Shown here: piece by piece, positions 51,462 to 60,038 of the stretch
How positions within the stretch are numbered: position 1 is the first letter of the stretch
How the letters are laid out: every line of letters begins with the position of its first letter
Source: Acetatifactor sp.
GTDB taxonomy: Bacteria > Bacillota > Clostridia > Lachnospirales > Lachnospiraceae
Assembly (NCBI GenBank): GCA_029055435.1
Contig: JAIDDH010000049.1
Span: 1-60,038, forward strand
Direction: 5' to 3'
DNA: 60,038 bases
Program-made: the position numbers and the translations under genes
Notes under the pieces: generated by a model
What the model was told of the DNA's origin: nothing
Database searches by the model: none
The model's input: only the letters and a program-made list of their open reading frames with translations

Positions 51462-53021
51462 CTATACTCTCACTACGCTGTCGTCATATTTAAAATAGTC
51501 AAAATCCGCGGGCTTTCTGCTGCCGCAGCCGCCGTTGTTGGCGTAGATGCCCACCAGCGTCCCCGTGTGGCGCTTGGGATCGTCGGGCACGCCCTCATCG
51601 CACAGATAGATGCAGTTTTCCAATACACCTACAAGCTCCCACTTCTCGCCGTCCAGACTATAATAAAAACTTCTTGTCAGTCTTTCCACCACCACGCGCA
51701 GCCATACGGGAGTCTCAGGAATATGCTCCACCTCCGCCACGAGCTCCTCACCGTGGTTGCGGTTGATAACGAGCTGAAGCTTTCGTCCGCCTTCATAGCA
51801 GACAGCGCATCTGGCGTAAGTGGCCGTGCTGTAATAACAGGTCAGCCCCGCCTGTTCCCCGTCCTTATCGGGATAAAATTCCACCTTGGTCTCCGCCTCG
51901 TAGGAAAGCTCCTGCTCCCTGCGCAGCAGAGTGTTTTTGGCGCGTATTTCGTTTAACTGCCCGTCTCTCGTCCAGATGCGGAAGTACCCCGGGCGCTCCG
52001 TCAGAGACCAGGAACCATTGTCAGGATTTCTCACGAACTCCCACTCCAGATTTAACGCTTCCCCGTCAAAATCATCGAACAGATTCCTCTCAAAAACGCA
52101 TTCCGGGAGATCCGGGGCCGTCTGCACCAGACTGGGGCCCTTCCCCTCATTGATGGTAAACCAGCCGTCTTCCGTCCACTGCACTGGATCCAGCGCAGAC
52201 TCCCGGCCCACAGTAGTGTACTTGCCGCCGTTGGGCCTGCCGCAGAGATAATAGCACCACCAGTTTCCCTTCTGATCCTGTACCAGCTTGCCATGTCCTG
52301 CCCGCTGGATGGGCGCCTCAGGGTCTGTCTGGCGCATCACCGGATTGTAAGGAGAATTCTCATAGTTTCCGTAAAGAGCATCGCTTCTCGCCACATTGAT
52401 GCCGTGGCCGTAACCGGTACCGCCCTCCGCCACCATGGCATAATAAAATCCGTCCTTGCGGAACATATGCGGGCCCTCGGAGCAGCGCTCCCCCGTGCCT
52501 TCCCAAGCTGTCCTTACAGGTCCCGCCACAGCCATGCCATCCGCAGACAGCGGAACGGTCTGCACAGCCTTGGCAATCAGCATATATCTGCTGCCGTCCT
52601 CATCCACAAAAAGAGAGGGATCGATATCGTCCACTTCCAGACACACTGGCTTGCTGTAAGGCCCCTCCGGCCTGTCAGCCACCATTGCCAGCTGGCGGCG
52701 CATCACATTATTGTCCCGCTTTCCGTCCGCGTTCAGACGCAATGTTGCATAAATATAAAATCGCCCGTCCACATACTCGATATCCGGCGCCCAGATGCCA
52801 TGGGAATCCCTGATATCGCTCAGATCAAGCCACTCGGGATTGGCAATGGCATGCCCGACGATGTGCCAGTGCACCATATCTTTGGAATGAGAAATCGGTA
52901 TTGCCGGAAAATATTGAAAACTGGAGTTGACCATGTAATAATCGTCCCCCACCCTGATCACTGAAGGGTCAGGAAAAAAACCTCTCTGTACGGGATTGGA
53001 ATAAGTTCGCTCTGCAGCCAT
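51462..53021 (-). CDS. Glycoside hydrolase family 43 (beta-xylosidase / arabinofuranosidase type)
   Basis: About 519 residues. N-terminal five-bladed propeller (about 1-305): base Asp in FFPDPSVIRVGDDYYMV, pKa-modulating Asp in GIWAPDIEYVDGRFY, and acid Glu in CSEGPHMFRKDGFYYAM. The C-terminal beta-sandwich (about 320-515) is like the GH43_C2/DUF1349 lectin fold. No signal peptide, so it acts on imported oligosaccharides. The start at 53021 (MAAERTYSNP) follows GGGAG. Substrate (xylan- or arabinan-derived) not decided. Confidence 0.92.
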   Translation of the reverse strand: MAAERTYSNPVQRGFFPDPSVIRVGDDYYMVNSSFQYFPAIPISHSKDMVHWHIVGHAIANPEWLDLSDIRDSHGIWAPDIEYVDGRFYIYATLRLNADGKRDNNVMRRQLAMVADRPEGPYSKPVCLEVDDIDPSLFVDEDGSRYMLIAKAVQTVPLSADGMAVAGPVRTAWEGTGERCSEGPHMFRKDGFYYAMVAEGGTGYGHGINVARSDALYGNYENSPYNPVMRQTDPEAPIQRAGHGKLVQDQKGNWWCYYLCGRPNGGKYTTVGRESALDPVQWTEDGWFTINEGKGPSLVQTAPDLPECVFERNLFDDFDGEALNLEWEFVRNPDNGSWSLTERPGYFRIWTRDGQLNEIRAKNTLLRREQELSYEAETKVEFYPDKDGEQAGLTCYYSTATYARCAVCYEGGRKLQLVINRNHGEELVAEVEHIPETPVWLRVVVERLTRSFYYSLDGEKWELVGVLENCIYLCDEGVPDDPKRHTGTLVGIYANNGGCGSRKPADFDYFKYDDSVVRV

Positions 53022-53063
53022 ATGATATCTCCCTTCTTTATTATGATCTTTCATGCAACCTAG

Positions 53064-53573
53064 CTACCAGAGATTGGGCGTGTCGGAAGACTTCGTGTAC
53101 TGATATGAAGAACCGTTAGGCAGATACGTCCATGTCGAATCGGTAAAAGTAACCGTTGCCGTCTGATCCTCAACCGTGATCACTCCGCTGATGGGATTGC
53201 CGGCGGCATCCGTCGCCGTAAAACGCATTCCGTCCTCTGTCAGCTCTCCCACGCCCTCTATCGACGTCAGGCGGAAAATCCCTATCTGTACAATATACTG
53301 CCCGTCCTCGTCCTCAGCAATCTCGAGATTGGGATCCATAACATCGGAATCCAGATATTCGCCGATATAAAGCGTACCATCCAGATCCGGCCGGTCTGCG
53401 GTGGATTCCTCCGTACTGGTGAGCGGTGCCGTTTCCGTGTGCGGTTCAGTTTGTGTCTGCCGCTCTGTTTCTGTCTGTCGCTCTGGCTCTATCTGCCGCA
53501 CCTGCTCACTCTGGGCGCATCCGCTCAACGCTATGATTCCCACGCATAATATAGCAGCTACTTTATTCTTCAT
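53064..53573 (-). CDS. Hypothetical lipoprotein
   Basis: About 169 residues. Signal peptide with lipobox LSGC, then a low-complexity stretch of repeated TE/RQTE units (about 25-55), then a beta-rich domain (about 65-165) of unknown family ending SSYQYTKSSDTPNLW. Not recognised. It sits between a GtrII-like membrane gene (32 bp) and GH43 (42 bp), all in one direction. Confidence 0.7.
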   Translation of the reverse strand: MKNKVAAILCVGIIALSGCAQSEQVRQIEPERQTETERQTQTEPHTETAPLTSTEESTADRPDLDGTLYIGEYLDSDVMDPNLEIAEDEDGQYIVQIGIFRLTSIEGVGELTEDGMRFTATDAAGNPISGVITVEDQTATVTFTDSTWTYLPNGSSYQYTKSSDTPNLW

Positions 53574-53605
53574 CACAACTCCTCCTACTGTCAAATCTGA
53601 TTCTC

Positions 53606-55264
53606 TTACCGGTCGATGTGTACCAGAATATAGCCGTCCTGTCTGACGATGGAGCCCTCCGCGGGATACTCGGGCATCTCATCGCCCAGCTCCCTGGCCT
53701 GCGCCAACACCTCGGGGTCTGTCACCGTCCTGAAAGGATGCCCATGCATTTTCAGAAAATTTATCATCTCCCGATTGGTTCCGTCGAAAGCGTCAAAGGC
53801 CCACTGTATCATAGGGAAATTCGCTTCTCCCACAAAGCTGTAGCCCCAGACCGAAAAATATTTCTCCTTCAGATGGGGGTCTACCTTGTCCGTAATCGCC
53901 GCAATATAGCGGTACTGCTTAGAGCCATAGGACACATAATAATCTTTTGCAAGCTCATGAGGCGTGTTGTAATGCCCCGTGAAAACAACCGGTGTCCCGT
54001 TCCCGTAATCCCGCTCGATCTCCCATGCGATTTCGCACAACAGCTCTCTGGTCGTCTCGTACTTCCGATAATCCGTGTAAAAACTCCGGTTCATAAACTC
54101 CGCCTGATTCCAGACCAAAATCACGACCCCCACGATAAGGCAGGCCCGCAACGGTCGCTGAAAACGCTTCAGTCCCATCAGGCTCACACACACAAGCCAC
54201 ACACCCGCCGCCGCAAAAAAGGGCAGGTACTGGCAGGAACGATAATGAGAGAGACGCATCTCCGCAAGCGTCAGCAAAAAGGGCGTCACAAGCATCCCCA
54301 GATAGAGCACCGGGAACCAGAAATTGCGCTTTCTAAACGCCAGAATCACGGCGGCCGCGCCAAAGACAAACACCGCAAACTCATAGACCGTGACAGGCAG
54401 ATATACCACCGCATTCAGATGATAGACCACCCAGAACCGCTTGAGCAGCATCACCAGATTGTCCCACCCGTCCTGACGGAACAATACCAGCATCTCCGAG
54501 AGACCGCGCTCATTCTGTTTTACCTGTTCCAGCACACTGCCCAGATCAAAAAGCTTTGTAGTCAGCGCAATCATTACACTGCGAAGCAATACACATCCCA
54601 CCGTCAAAGCTGCGCCGACACACAGCCATATACATACCGAGGAAAACTTCAGCCGCTTCGCGTCCTCCATCCCCCACAAAAACAGCACCGTCAAAATACC
54701 CAGAATATAAAGTACCAAAAAGGATTCATAGCAGCCCACCGCCGCCCATACAAACAGCAGACTCCTGACAAACGCATAAAGCCGCGCCTTTCCCTGTGCC
54801 TCCACACCGCTGTGAAAACTCAAAAGCGCCAGCGCCGTCAGCACATAGCCAAGCCCCGCGCCGTCATGCCAATAGTACACAAACACCTCGCTGATGATGG
54901 GATTGGAGACAAATACGCATGCAAAGACCGTAGCAGCCAGAATCCCCGCCCGCTCACCTGCAATCCGGCGAAAAAGCACATTGAACAAAGTAGCCGCAAG
55001 CATCAGAAACAATACCCCCACAAGCTCCGTCATAAAGGGAGCAAAGTCCGACACATGGAAGAACTTGTTCAGCCAGAAAACTGTCCAGCGCCCCATGACC
55101 ACCTCAAGCCCTTCCTCCAGATATAACGGAACCGCCGTGTCGTCGATACCAATGCTCGGCTGCACAATCGAATAGCCATAGCTGCACACAGCAGTCAGGG
55201 CAAGAGCAAGGATATAAAATTTTTGTCGCATAAAATATTGTAAATCATTCTTAAGTTTCGCCAT
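53606..55264 (-). CDS. Polytopic membrane protein, GtrII-like glucosyltransferase family
   Basis: 552 residues with about eleven membrane helices and an extracytoplasmic C-terminal domain (about 415-552). The N-terminal pattern, with IDDTAVPLYLEEGL, GRWTVFWLNKF and IISEVFVYYWHDGAG, resembles the GtrII family (PF14264), which transfers glucose from a lipid carrier to surface polymers. That match is by eye, so a general GT-C-fold transferase is the safer statement. The ATG follows GGGGAG. Confidence 0.65.
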   Translation of the reverse strand: MAKLKNDLQYFMRQKFYILALALTAVCSYGYSIVQPSIGIDDTAVPLYLEEGLEVVMGRWTVFWLNKFFHVSDFAPFMTELVGVLFLMLAATLFNVLFRRIAGERAGILAATVFACVFVSNPIISEVFVYYWHDGAGLGYVLTALALLSFHSGVEAQGKARLYAFVRSLLFVWAAVGCYESFLVLYILGILTVLFLWGMEDAKRLKFSSVCIWLCVGAALTVGCVLLRSVMIALTTKLFDLGSVLEQVKQNERGLSEMLVLFRQDGWDNLVMLLKRFWVVYHLNAVVYLPVTVYEFAVFVFGAAAVILAFRKRNFWFPVLYLGMLVTPFLLTLAEMRLSHYRSCQYLPFFAAAGVWLVCVSLMGLKRFQRPLRACLIVGVVILVWNQAEFMNRSFYTDYRKYETTRELLCEIAWEIERDYGNGTPVVFTGHYNTPHELAKDYYVSYGSKQYRYIAAITDKVDPHLKEKYFSVWGYSFVGEANFPMIQWAFDAFDGTNREMINFLKMHGHPFRTVTDPEVLAQARELGDEMPEYPAEGSIVRQDGYILVHIDR

Positions 55265-55314
55265 GAAAACTCCCCTGCCGCCTGATTTCCCCGGTTCCGG
55301 AACGCTATTGAACT

Positions 55315-55983
55315 CTATTCTCCCAGCATTTTCATTTTTAACTCATCATATTCTTCTCGGGTGATCTGTTCGTCCCCATATGTATAGACCGTATCGGGGC
55401 CATCCGGAGTATCCGGCGTATCCCAATACTCTTTAAAAAGCCTGCGCTCATCCACCACATGCCCTTCACCATCATAAAGCGTAAAAGCATACAGAATTCT
55501 GCCGCTATGCATTGTATCAGAATGTACAATCCATGTCTGACCATCAAATTCTGTATAACTGACCCTCGCTGCGGTTCCATCCCCTTCATCCAAAACATAA
55601 ACCTGGCCGTCCCGGGCATCAAGATATATTCCGCCATAAGGCCCCTTCATGATCAGTTCATTTTCTCCATCATTGTCCAAATCAACTCTATCTCCGACTG
55701 AATAACAGGTAAAATCCATCGGATCGTTTGGAAGGTCTGTAATATAAAACGCTTTGTCCGTTTCGACATAATATGCCATGATCTCGCCATTGACAAACGA
55801 ATCCAGGAGCTCGTCCGCAGTCGTTCCGTTCTCGTCCGTATTTATTTCGTTCTCGTCCGCACTCATTTCACTCTCATCCGCCGCTGCCGTGTCGGGCTCC
55901 CGCTTTGTATCATTGCCGCATCCCGATAAAATCAGTATGACAATACATATATATATGATAAGCGATACACGTTTGCTTTTCAT
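55315..55983 (-). CDS. Hypothetical lipoprotein with EF-hand-like loop
   Basis: 222 residues. Lipobox LSGC (Cys22), an acidic spacer with near-repeats (ADESEMSADENEINTDENG), then a domain containing VDLDNDGENELIMKG, an FG-GAP/EF-hand-type calcium loop. The C-terminus carries a short linker and helix (YGDEQITREEYDELKMKML). Family not recognised. It lies 50 bp before the GtrII-like gene. Confidence 0.7.
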   Translation of the reverse strand: MKSKRVSLIIYICIVILILSGCGNDTKREPDTAAADESEMSADENEINTDENGTTADELLDSFVNGEIMAYYVETDKAFYITDLPNDPMDFTCYSVGDRVDLDNDGENELIMKGPYGGIYLDARDGQVYVLDEGDGTAARVSYTEFDGQTWIVHSDTMHSGRILYAFTLYDGEGHVVDERRLFKEYWDTPDTPDGPDTVYTYGDEQITREEYDELKMKMLGE

Positions 55984-56094
55984 CCCTTGTGTCTCCGTTT
56001 CGCTTTAGATACCGAATATAATACTTCACTTAAGGATTGTATCATAAAGAATGGAGTTCAGCAAGAATGGGCCGACTCCTGTACCAGCCCAATT

Positions 56095-56640
56095 CTATGC
56101 CCCAAGATGCACCACTGTCATATCGTGATGGACAGCGCGCAGGAAGATATCAAATACATCTCTGGTATAAAGCTTCAGACTGGAAGTATTTACACAGGGA
56201 TGGCATCCCAGGAACTCTCCCTTCAGCACATCTTCATCCACCAACAGCCTCACCCGATTATCCTCATCATTCATCAGTCCCATAATGCTCACGGCTCCAG
56301 GCGTGATATCAAGAAATTCTTCCATGAAACTCTCATCCCCGAAAGACAGGCGCGCACTGCCAATCTGCGGGGAGAGTTCTTTTGTATGAAATACCTTATC
56401 CCCCGGAATCATCAACAGATAGAACTGTGTTTTCTGCCGATTGCACAAAAAGAGATTTTTACAGATCATGGCCCCCAGCGCTTTGTCAATATCACGACAG
56501 ACCTCCATAGTCATAGCCGGAGCATGGTCGATCCTGTAATATTCCATTCCCAGCCTGTCCAGTAAATCGTATACTCTTATTTCTTTTTCCAGCCGTCCGT
56601 CTGTGCTTTCCGGGCGGCCCTTAGATAAAACAAATCCCAT
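56095..56640 (-). CDS. Prolyl-tRNA deacylase (YbaK/ProX-type editing protein)
   Basis: About 181 residues of the YbaK/prolyl-tRNA-synthetase-associated domain. Hydrolyses mis-charged tRNA-Pro in trans. Features: LGMEYYRIDHAPAMTMEV, the conserved Lys in CKNLFLCNRQKTQFYLLMI, and GAVSIMGLMNDEDNRVRLLVDEDV with the GxxxP-like site replaced by LGCHPCVNTSSL. ATG 56640 (MGFVLSKG) follows AGGAGGAGC; the longer open frame upstream is in the intergenic region. Lies 58 bp after the SdpI-like gene. Confidence 0.88.
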   Translation of the reverse strand: MGFVLSKGRPESTDGRLEKEIRVYDLLDRLGMEYYRIDHAPAMTMEVCRDIDKALGAMICKNLFLCNRQKTQFYLLMIPGDKVFHTKELSPQIGSARLSFGDESFMEEFLDITPGAVSIMGLMNDEDNRVRLLVDEDVLKGEFLGCHPCVNTSSLKLYTRDVFDIFLRAVHHDMTVVHLGA

Positions 56641-56698
56641 CTGCTCCTCCTCATCTGTGCAGCGCACTTCCGTCTTCTTTACCGCGATAGGCGGACGC

Positions 56699-57382
56699 TT
56701 ATGCGACCTCTTTCTTATAAACTTTATATGTGTAAATGAGAGTGACCAATGTAGCCGCCAGCAAATAGACAATCAGCATAATTACGGCTATACCGGATTC
56801 GGCCAATACCGCTGTAATGATTGTCAGCAATCCCGCAATGATCATGGCAACAGCACCGAAACGGTTGCTTTTCATCCATGTAGTATCGTTATACATACTC
56901 CAGCTTACCCGAACCCCGGCTATCCGATTCTTTCTTGTCTTTGGCATAAAATTTCCTAAAACCATTAGCATGGCACCGGTCAAAATACAGGAGACCTTTC
57001 CCATATCAATATAAGCATGGGTGGCATTTGAACCGGCTCCAGCATATGCGCTATACAGAATAAAACCCTGCATGACAGTAAACATGGTTGCCATCGAAAC
57101 GCCCACTATCTTCATTACCTTTGCATTTGATAATGCCTCGGCACATTCTTTTTCAACAGAGGTTCTATCCGCTTTCCTCTCAAAATATGCGATAAACAAA
57201 TGCCAGAACAATGACATCAGGAGGATAATTACAGGAAACAATAAATTCTCGTATTTTGAGCCCCATCTGTCAATTTTACCTGCAATGTCATAGTGCATAG
57301 GAACCGAATCCGGCATAAATTGCAATACCACGGCAGTGATGATGAGCGAAAACATGGAAATGACCCACATAACTTTTTTCAT
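56699..57382 (-). CDS. SdpI-like membrane protein with DUF1648 domain
   Basis: 227 residues with about six membrane helices. The DUF1648 start (MPDSVPMHYDIAGKIDRWGSKY, about 23-44) is followed by SdpI/YhfL-like helices, and NFMPKTRKNRIAGVRVSWSM is the SdpI signature. In B. subtilis SdpI gives immunity to the SdpC toxin and sequesters its repressor SdpR. No SdpC toxin gene is adjacent. The ATG overlaps the ArsR gene stop (ATGA). Confidence 0.9.
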   Translation of the reverse strand: MKKVMWVISMFSLIITAVVLQFMPDSVPMHYDIAGKIDRWGSKYENLLFPVIILLMSLFWHLFIAYFERKADRTSVEKECAEALSNAKVMKIVGVSMATMFTVMQGFILYSAYAGAGSNATHAYIDMGKVSCILTGAMLMVLGNFMPKTRKNRIAGVRVSWSMYNDTTWMKSNRFGAVAMIIAGLLTIITAVLAESGIAVIMLIVYLLAATLVTLIYTYKVYKKEVA

Positions 57383-57648
57383 TTTCTGTTACCTCCAAAC
57401 TGTTCAATCCATAAAATCAACTCATCAAGCACTGTTGTGTTGATTTCATAGTACACAAAATTTTTATTCTTATATTCCATGACAAGCTCAGCGCTTTTCA
57501 GCAATTTCAGATGATAGGAAAGAGCCGCAGGCGTAACGCCGAGTTTCTCCGCAATTTCTCCCGCACTCATCCTGCCGTCCTTCAACATTACCAGAATATC
57601 TCTTCGCTGCTTATCTGATAGGACTTTAAAAATATTTGTCTTACTCAT
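57379..57648 (-). CDS. ArsR-family autorepressor, SdpR type
   Basis: 89-residue winged-helix repressor: FKVLSDKQRRDILVMLKDGRMSAGEIAEKLG and TPAALSYHLKLLKSAELV (recognition helix about 32-45). No metal-binding cysteines, as in SdpR. Coupled to the SdpI-like gene by a 4-nt overlap. Two near-identical palindromes flank its promoter, so autoregulation is very likely. Confidence 0.93.
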   Translation of the reverse strand: MSKTNIFKVLSDKQRRDILVMLKDGRMSAGEIAEKLGVTPAALSYHLKLLKSAELVMEYKNKNFVYYEINTTVLDELILWIEQFGGNRK

Positions 57649-57659
57649 TTTACGGCACC

Positions 57660-57681
57660 TATTTAAAAATTATTTTAAATA
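57660..57681. promoter_or_regulatory. Operator 1 of the ArsR/SdpI operon
   Basis: Perfect inverted repeat TATTTAAAA / TTTTAAATA with a 4-nt spacer, located between the -10 box and the ATG. Confidence 0.7.
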
Positions 57682-57682
57682 C

Positions 57683-57711
57683 ATTATACTCACAGCAGTG
57701 CCAAAAATCAA
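57683..57711 (-). promoter_or_regulatory. Promoter of the ArsR/SdpI operon
   Basis: Minus strand: TTGATT (57706-57711), 17-nt spacer, TATAAT (57683-57688), framed by two operators. Confidence 0.75.
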
Positions 57712-57715
57712 TACC

Positions 57716-57737
57716 TATTTCAAAAAAATTTTAAATA
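57716..57737. promoter_or_regulatory. Operator 2 of the ArsR/SdpI operon
   Basis: TATTTCAAA / TTTTAAATA with a 4-nt spacer, one mismatch from operator 1, just upstream of the -35 box. Centre-to-centre distance is 56 bp. Confidence 0.65.
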
Positions 57738-57764
57738 GCATCTCCCATCATTTGAAAATAATTC

Positions 57765-57804
57765 AAAAATAGGCATGACTGATATCAAAACCAGTCATGC
57801 CTAT
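57765..57804 (-). terminator. Rho-independent terminator after groEL
   Basis: Perfect 13-bp stem ATAGGCATGACTG (57769-57781) / CAGTCATGCCTAT (57792-57804) with a 10-nt loop, followed on the minus strand by a T run. Confidence 0.9.
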
Positions 57805-57840
57805 CTGTATTTTGTCTAAATAAACCTGTCTGCGCAGGGC

Positions 57841-59478
<1,638 letters not shown>

Positions 59479-59515
59479 TTACAAAATATGTTGGTTTTAA
59501 TCTTTTACGGAATAA

Positions 59516-59800
59516 TTACTGGATAATTGCCAGAATATCATTCTGCTTTACAATGATGAATTCTTCATCATCCATCTTTACTTCGGTTCCGGAATATTTG
59601 GAGAAGATGACCTGATCGCCGACCTTGACCTCCATCTTTACCTCCTTGCCGTCCACTGTTCCGCCGGGTCCCACTGCAATGACCTCAGCCTGCTGGGGCT
59701 TCTCCTTATTCTGGCCGGGAAGTACGATACCTGACTTGGTAGTTTCCTCTGCCACTAACTGCTTCAATACGACTCTGTCGCCCAAAGGTACTAATTTCAT
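59516..59800 (-). CDS. groES: Co-chaperonin GroES
   Basis: 94-residue lid of the GroEL chamber. Conserved start MKLVPLGDRVVLKQL, mobile-loop region AEETTKSGIVLPGQNKEKPQ (about 17-36), and the closing KYSGTEVKMDDEEFIIVKQNDILAII. First gene of the groESL operon. The leader carries the CIRCE operator. Confidence 0.98.
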   Translation of the reverse strand: MKLVPLGDRVVLKQLVAEETTKSGIVLPGQNKEKPQQAEVIAVGPGGTVDGKEVKMEVKVGDQVIFSKYSGTEVKMDDEEFIIVKQNDILAIIQ

Positions 59801-59848
59801 AATTCTGCCTCCTTATATTAACCTGTTTATCTTGGCTTTTCTTTCTTG

Positions 59849-59875
59849 TTAGCACTCATTGCATTCGAGTGCTAA
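59849..59875. promoter_or_regulatory. CIRCE operator (HrcA-binding site) of groESL
   Basis: Exact consensus TTAGCACTC (59849-59857), 9-nt spacer, GAGTGCTAA (59867-59875). It predicts repression by HrcA, whose gene is not in this window. Confidence 0.97.
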
Positions 59876-59887
59876 TCGCTAAAACAT

Positions 59888-59916
59888 ATATTAGTTTTAT
59901 ATGCGGGGCTTTGCAA
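59888..59916 (-). promoter_or_regulatory. Promoter of groESL
   Basis: Minus strand: TTGCAA (59911-59916), 17-nt spacer, TAATAT (59888-59893), just upstream of CIRCE. The remaining ~120 bp to the window end are AT-rich with no gene. Confidence 0.6.
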
Positions 59917-60038
59917 ATGGATGCAGAAGCGAATATACTTTTAATTCTTATTATATCTCGCTTTTTCTCTCTTATTCTCTCGTTTTCTCTTTCAAACCAT
60001 AAAATGGAGATTTTATAATTAATTTATAATTGTAGGAT

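Noticed and set aside
53618-55126. 502-codon open frame opposite the GtrII-like gene
   Set aside because: Basic, Gln/His-rich translation typical of an antisense shadow of a membrane protein.

Overview
The window reads as a chromosomal segment of a spore-forming, anaerobic gut Firmicute, most likely Lachnospiraceae (class Clostridia). The evidence is an alpha/beta-type small acid-soluble spore protein, a CIRCE-controlled groESL operon, DUF4364, TIGR01212 radical SAM and AI-2E-type housekeeping genes in clostridial form, a molybdenum/tungsten formate dehydrogenase, chemoreceptors, plant-glycan hydrolases (GH105, GH43) and a choloylglycine (bile salt) hydrolase. Base composition is moderate in GC. 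AT-rich islands are limited to intergenic regions and one GNAT gene. I saw no rRNA, tRNA, CRISPR array, transposase or phage gene.

Layout. 0-2.4 kb: a chemoreceptor cut short by an amber codon and a GH105 hydrolase. 2.5-5.4 kb: an operon of ECF sigma factor, DUF4367 membrane protein, atypical response regulator and TraX-like protein. 5.6-11.6 kb: the protein quality-control block tig / clpP-clpX-ysxC-AI-2E-truA. 11.8-15.6 kb: a five-gene polyamine-like membrane locus (zinc ribbon, SpeD-like, DUF4178, DUF350, membrane-anchored SpeE-like). 15.8-18.9 kb: ACT protein, homoserine dehydrogenase and aspartate kinase. 19.0-21.0 kb: a ~179-bp palindromic element abutting a short BlaI-type repressor, divergent from a lipoprotein serpin. 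21.1-25.3 kb: glyA, malic enzyme, radical SAM protein, DUF4364. 25.3-29.7 kb: a RyR-domain protein, a SLOG-like/four-TM protein, bile salt hydrolase and RarA in one tight run. 30-35.5 kb: spore protein, transaldolase-like aldolase, and a two-subunit formate dehydrogenase. 35.8-41.2 kb: a chemoreceptor and a GntR-controlled ABC exporter with a CPBP protease. 41.4-51.4 kb: one molybdenum-cofactor superoperon (moeA, mobAB, moeA-like, moaC, modABC, moaA, MOSC-mogA, fdhD). 51.5-56 kb: GH43 and envelope or lipoprotein genes. 56-60 kb: prolyl-tRNA deacylase, SdpR/SdpI-type pair, groESL.

How it fits together. Molybdate uptake, cofactor synthesis, guanylylation and FdhD sulfur transfer all serve the formate dehydrogenase encoded about 6 kb away, the only molybdoenzyme in the window. 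Carbohydrate hydrolases and bile salt hydrolase fit an intestinal niche. The two loci most likely to hold under-described biology are (i) the RyR domain + SLOG-like/4-TM pair, which resembles predicted nucleotide-sensing conflict or stress modules and is here joined to a bile salt hydrolase, and (ii) the polyamine-like membrane locus, whose SpeD homologue lacks the usual glutamate at its self-cleavage site. A TA-flanked palindrome that seems to supply the stop codon of the BlaI-type gene is a third point of interest.
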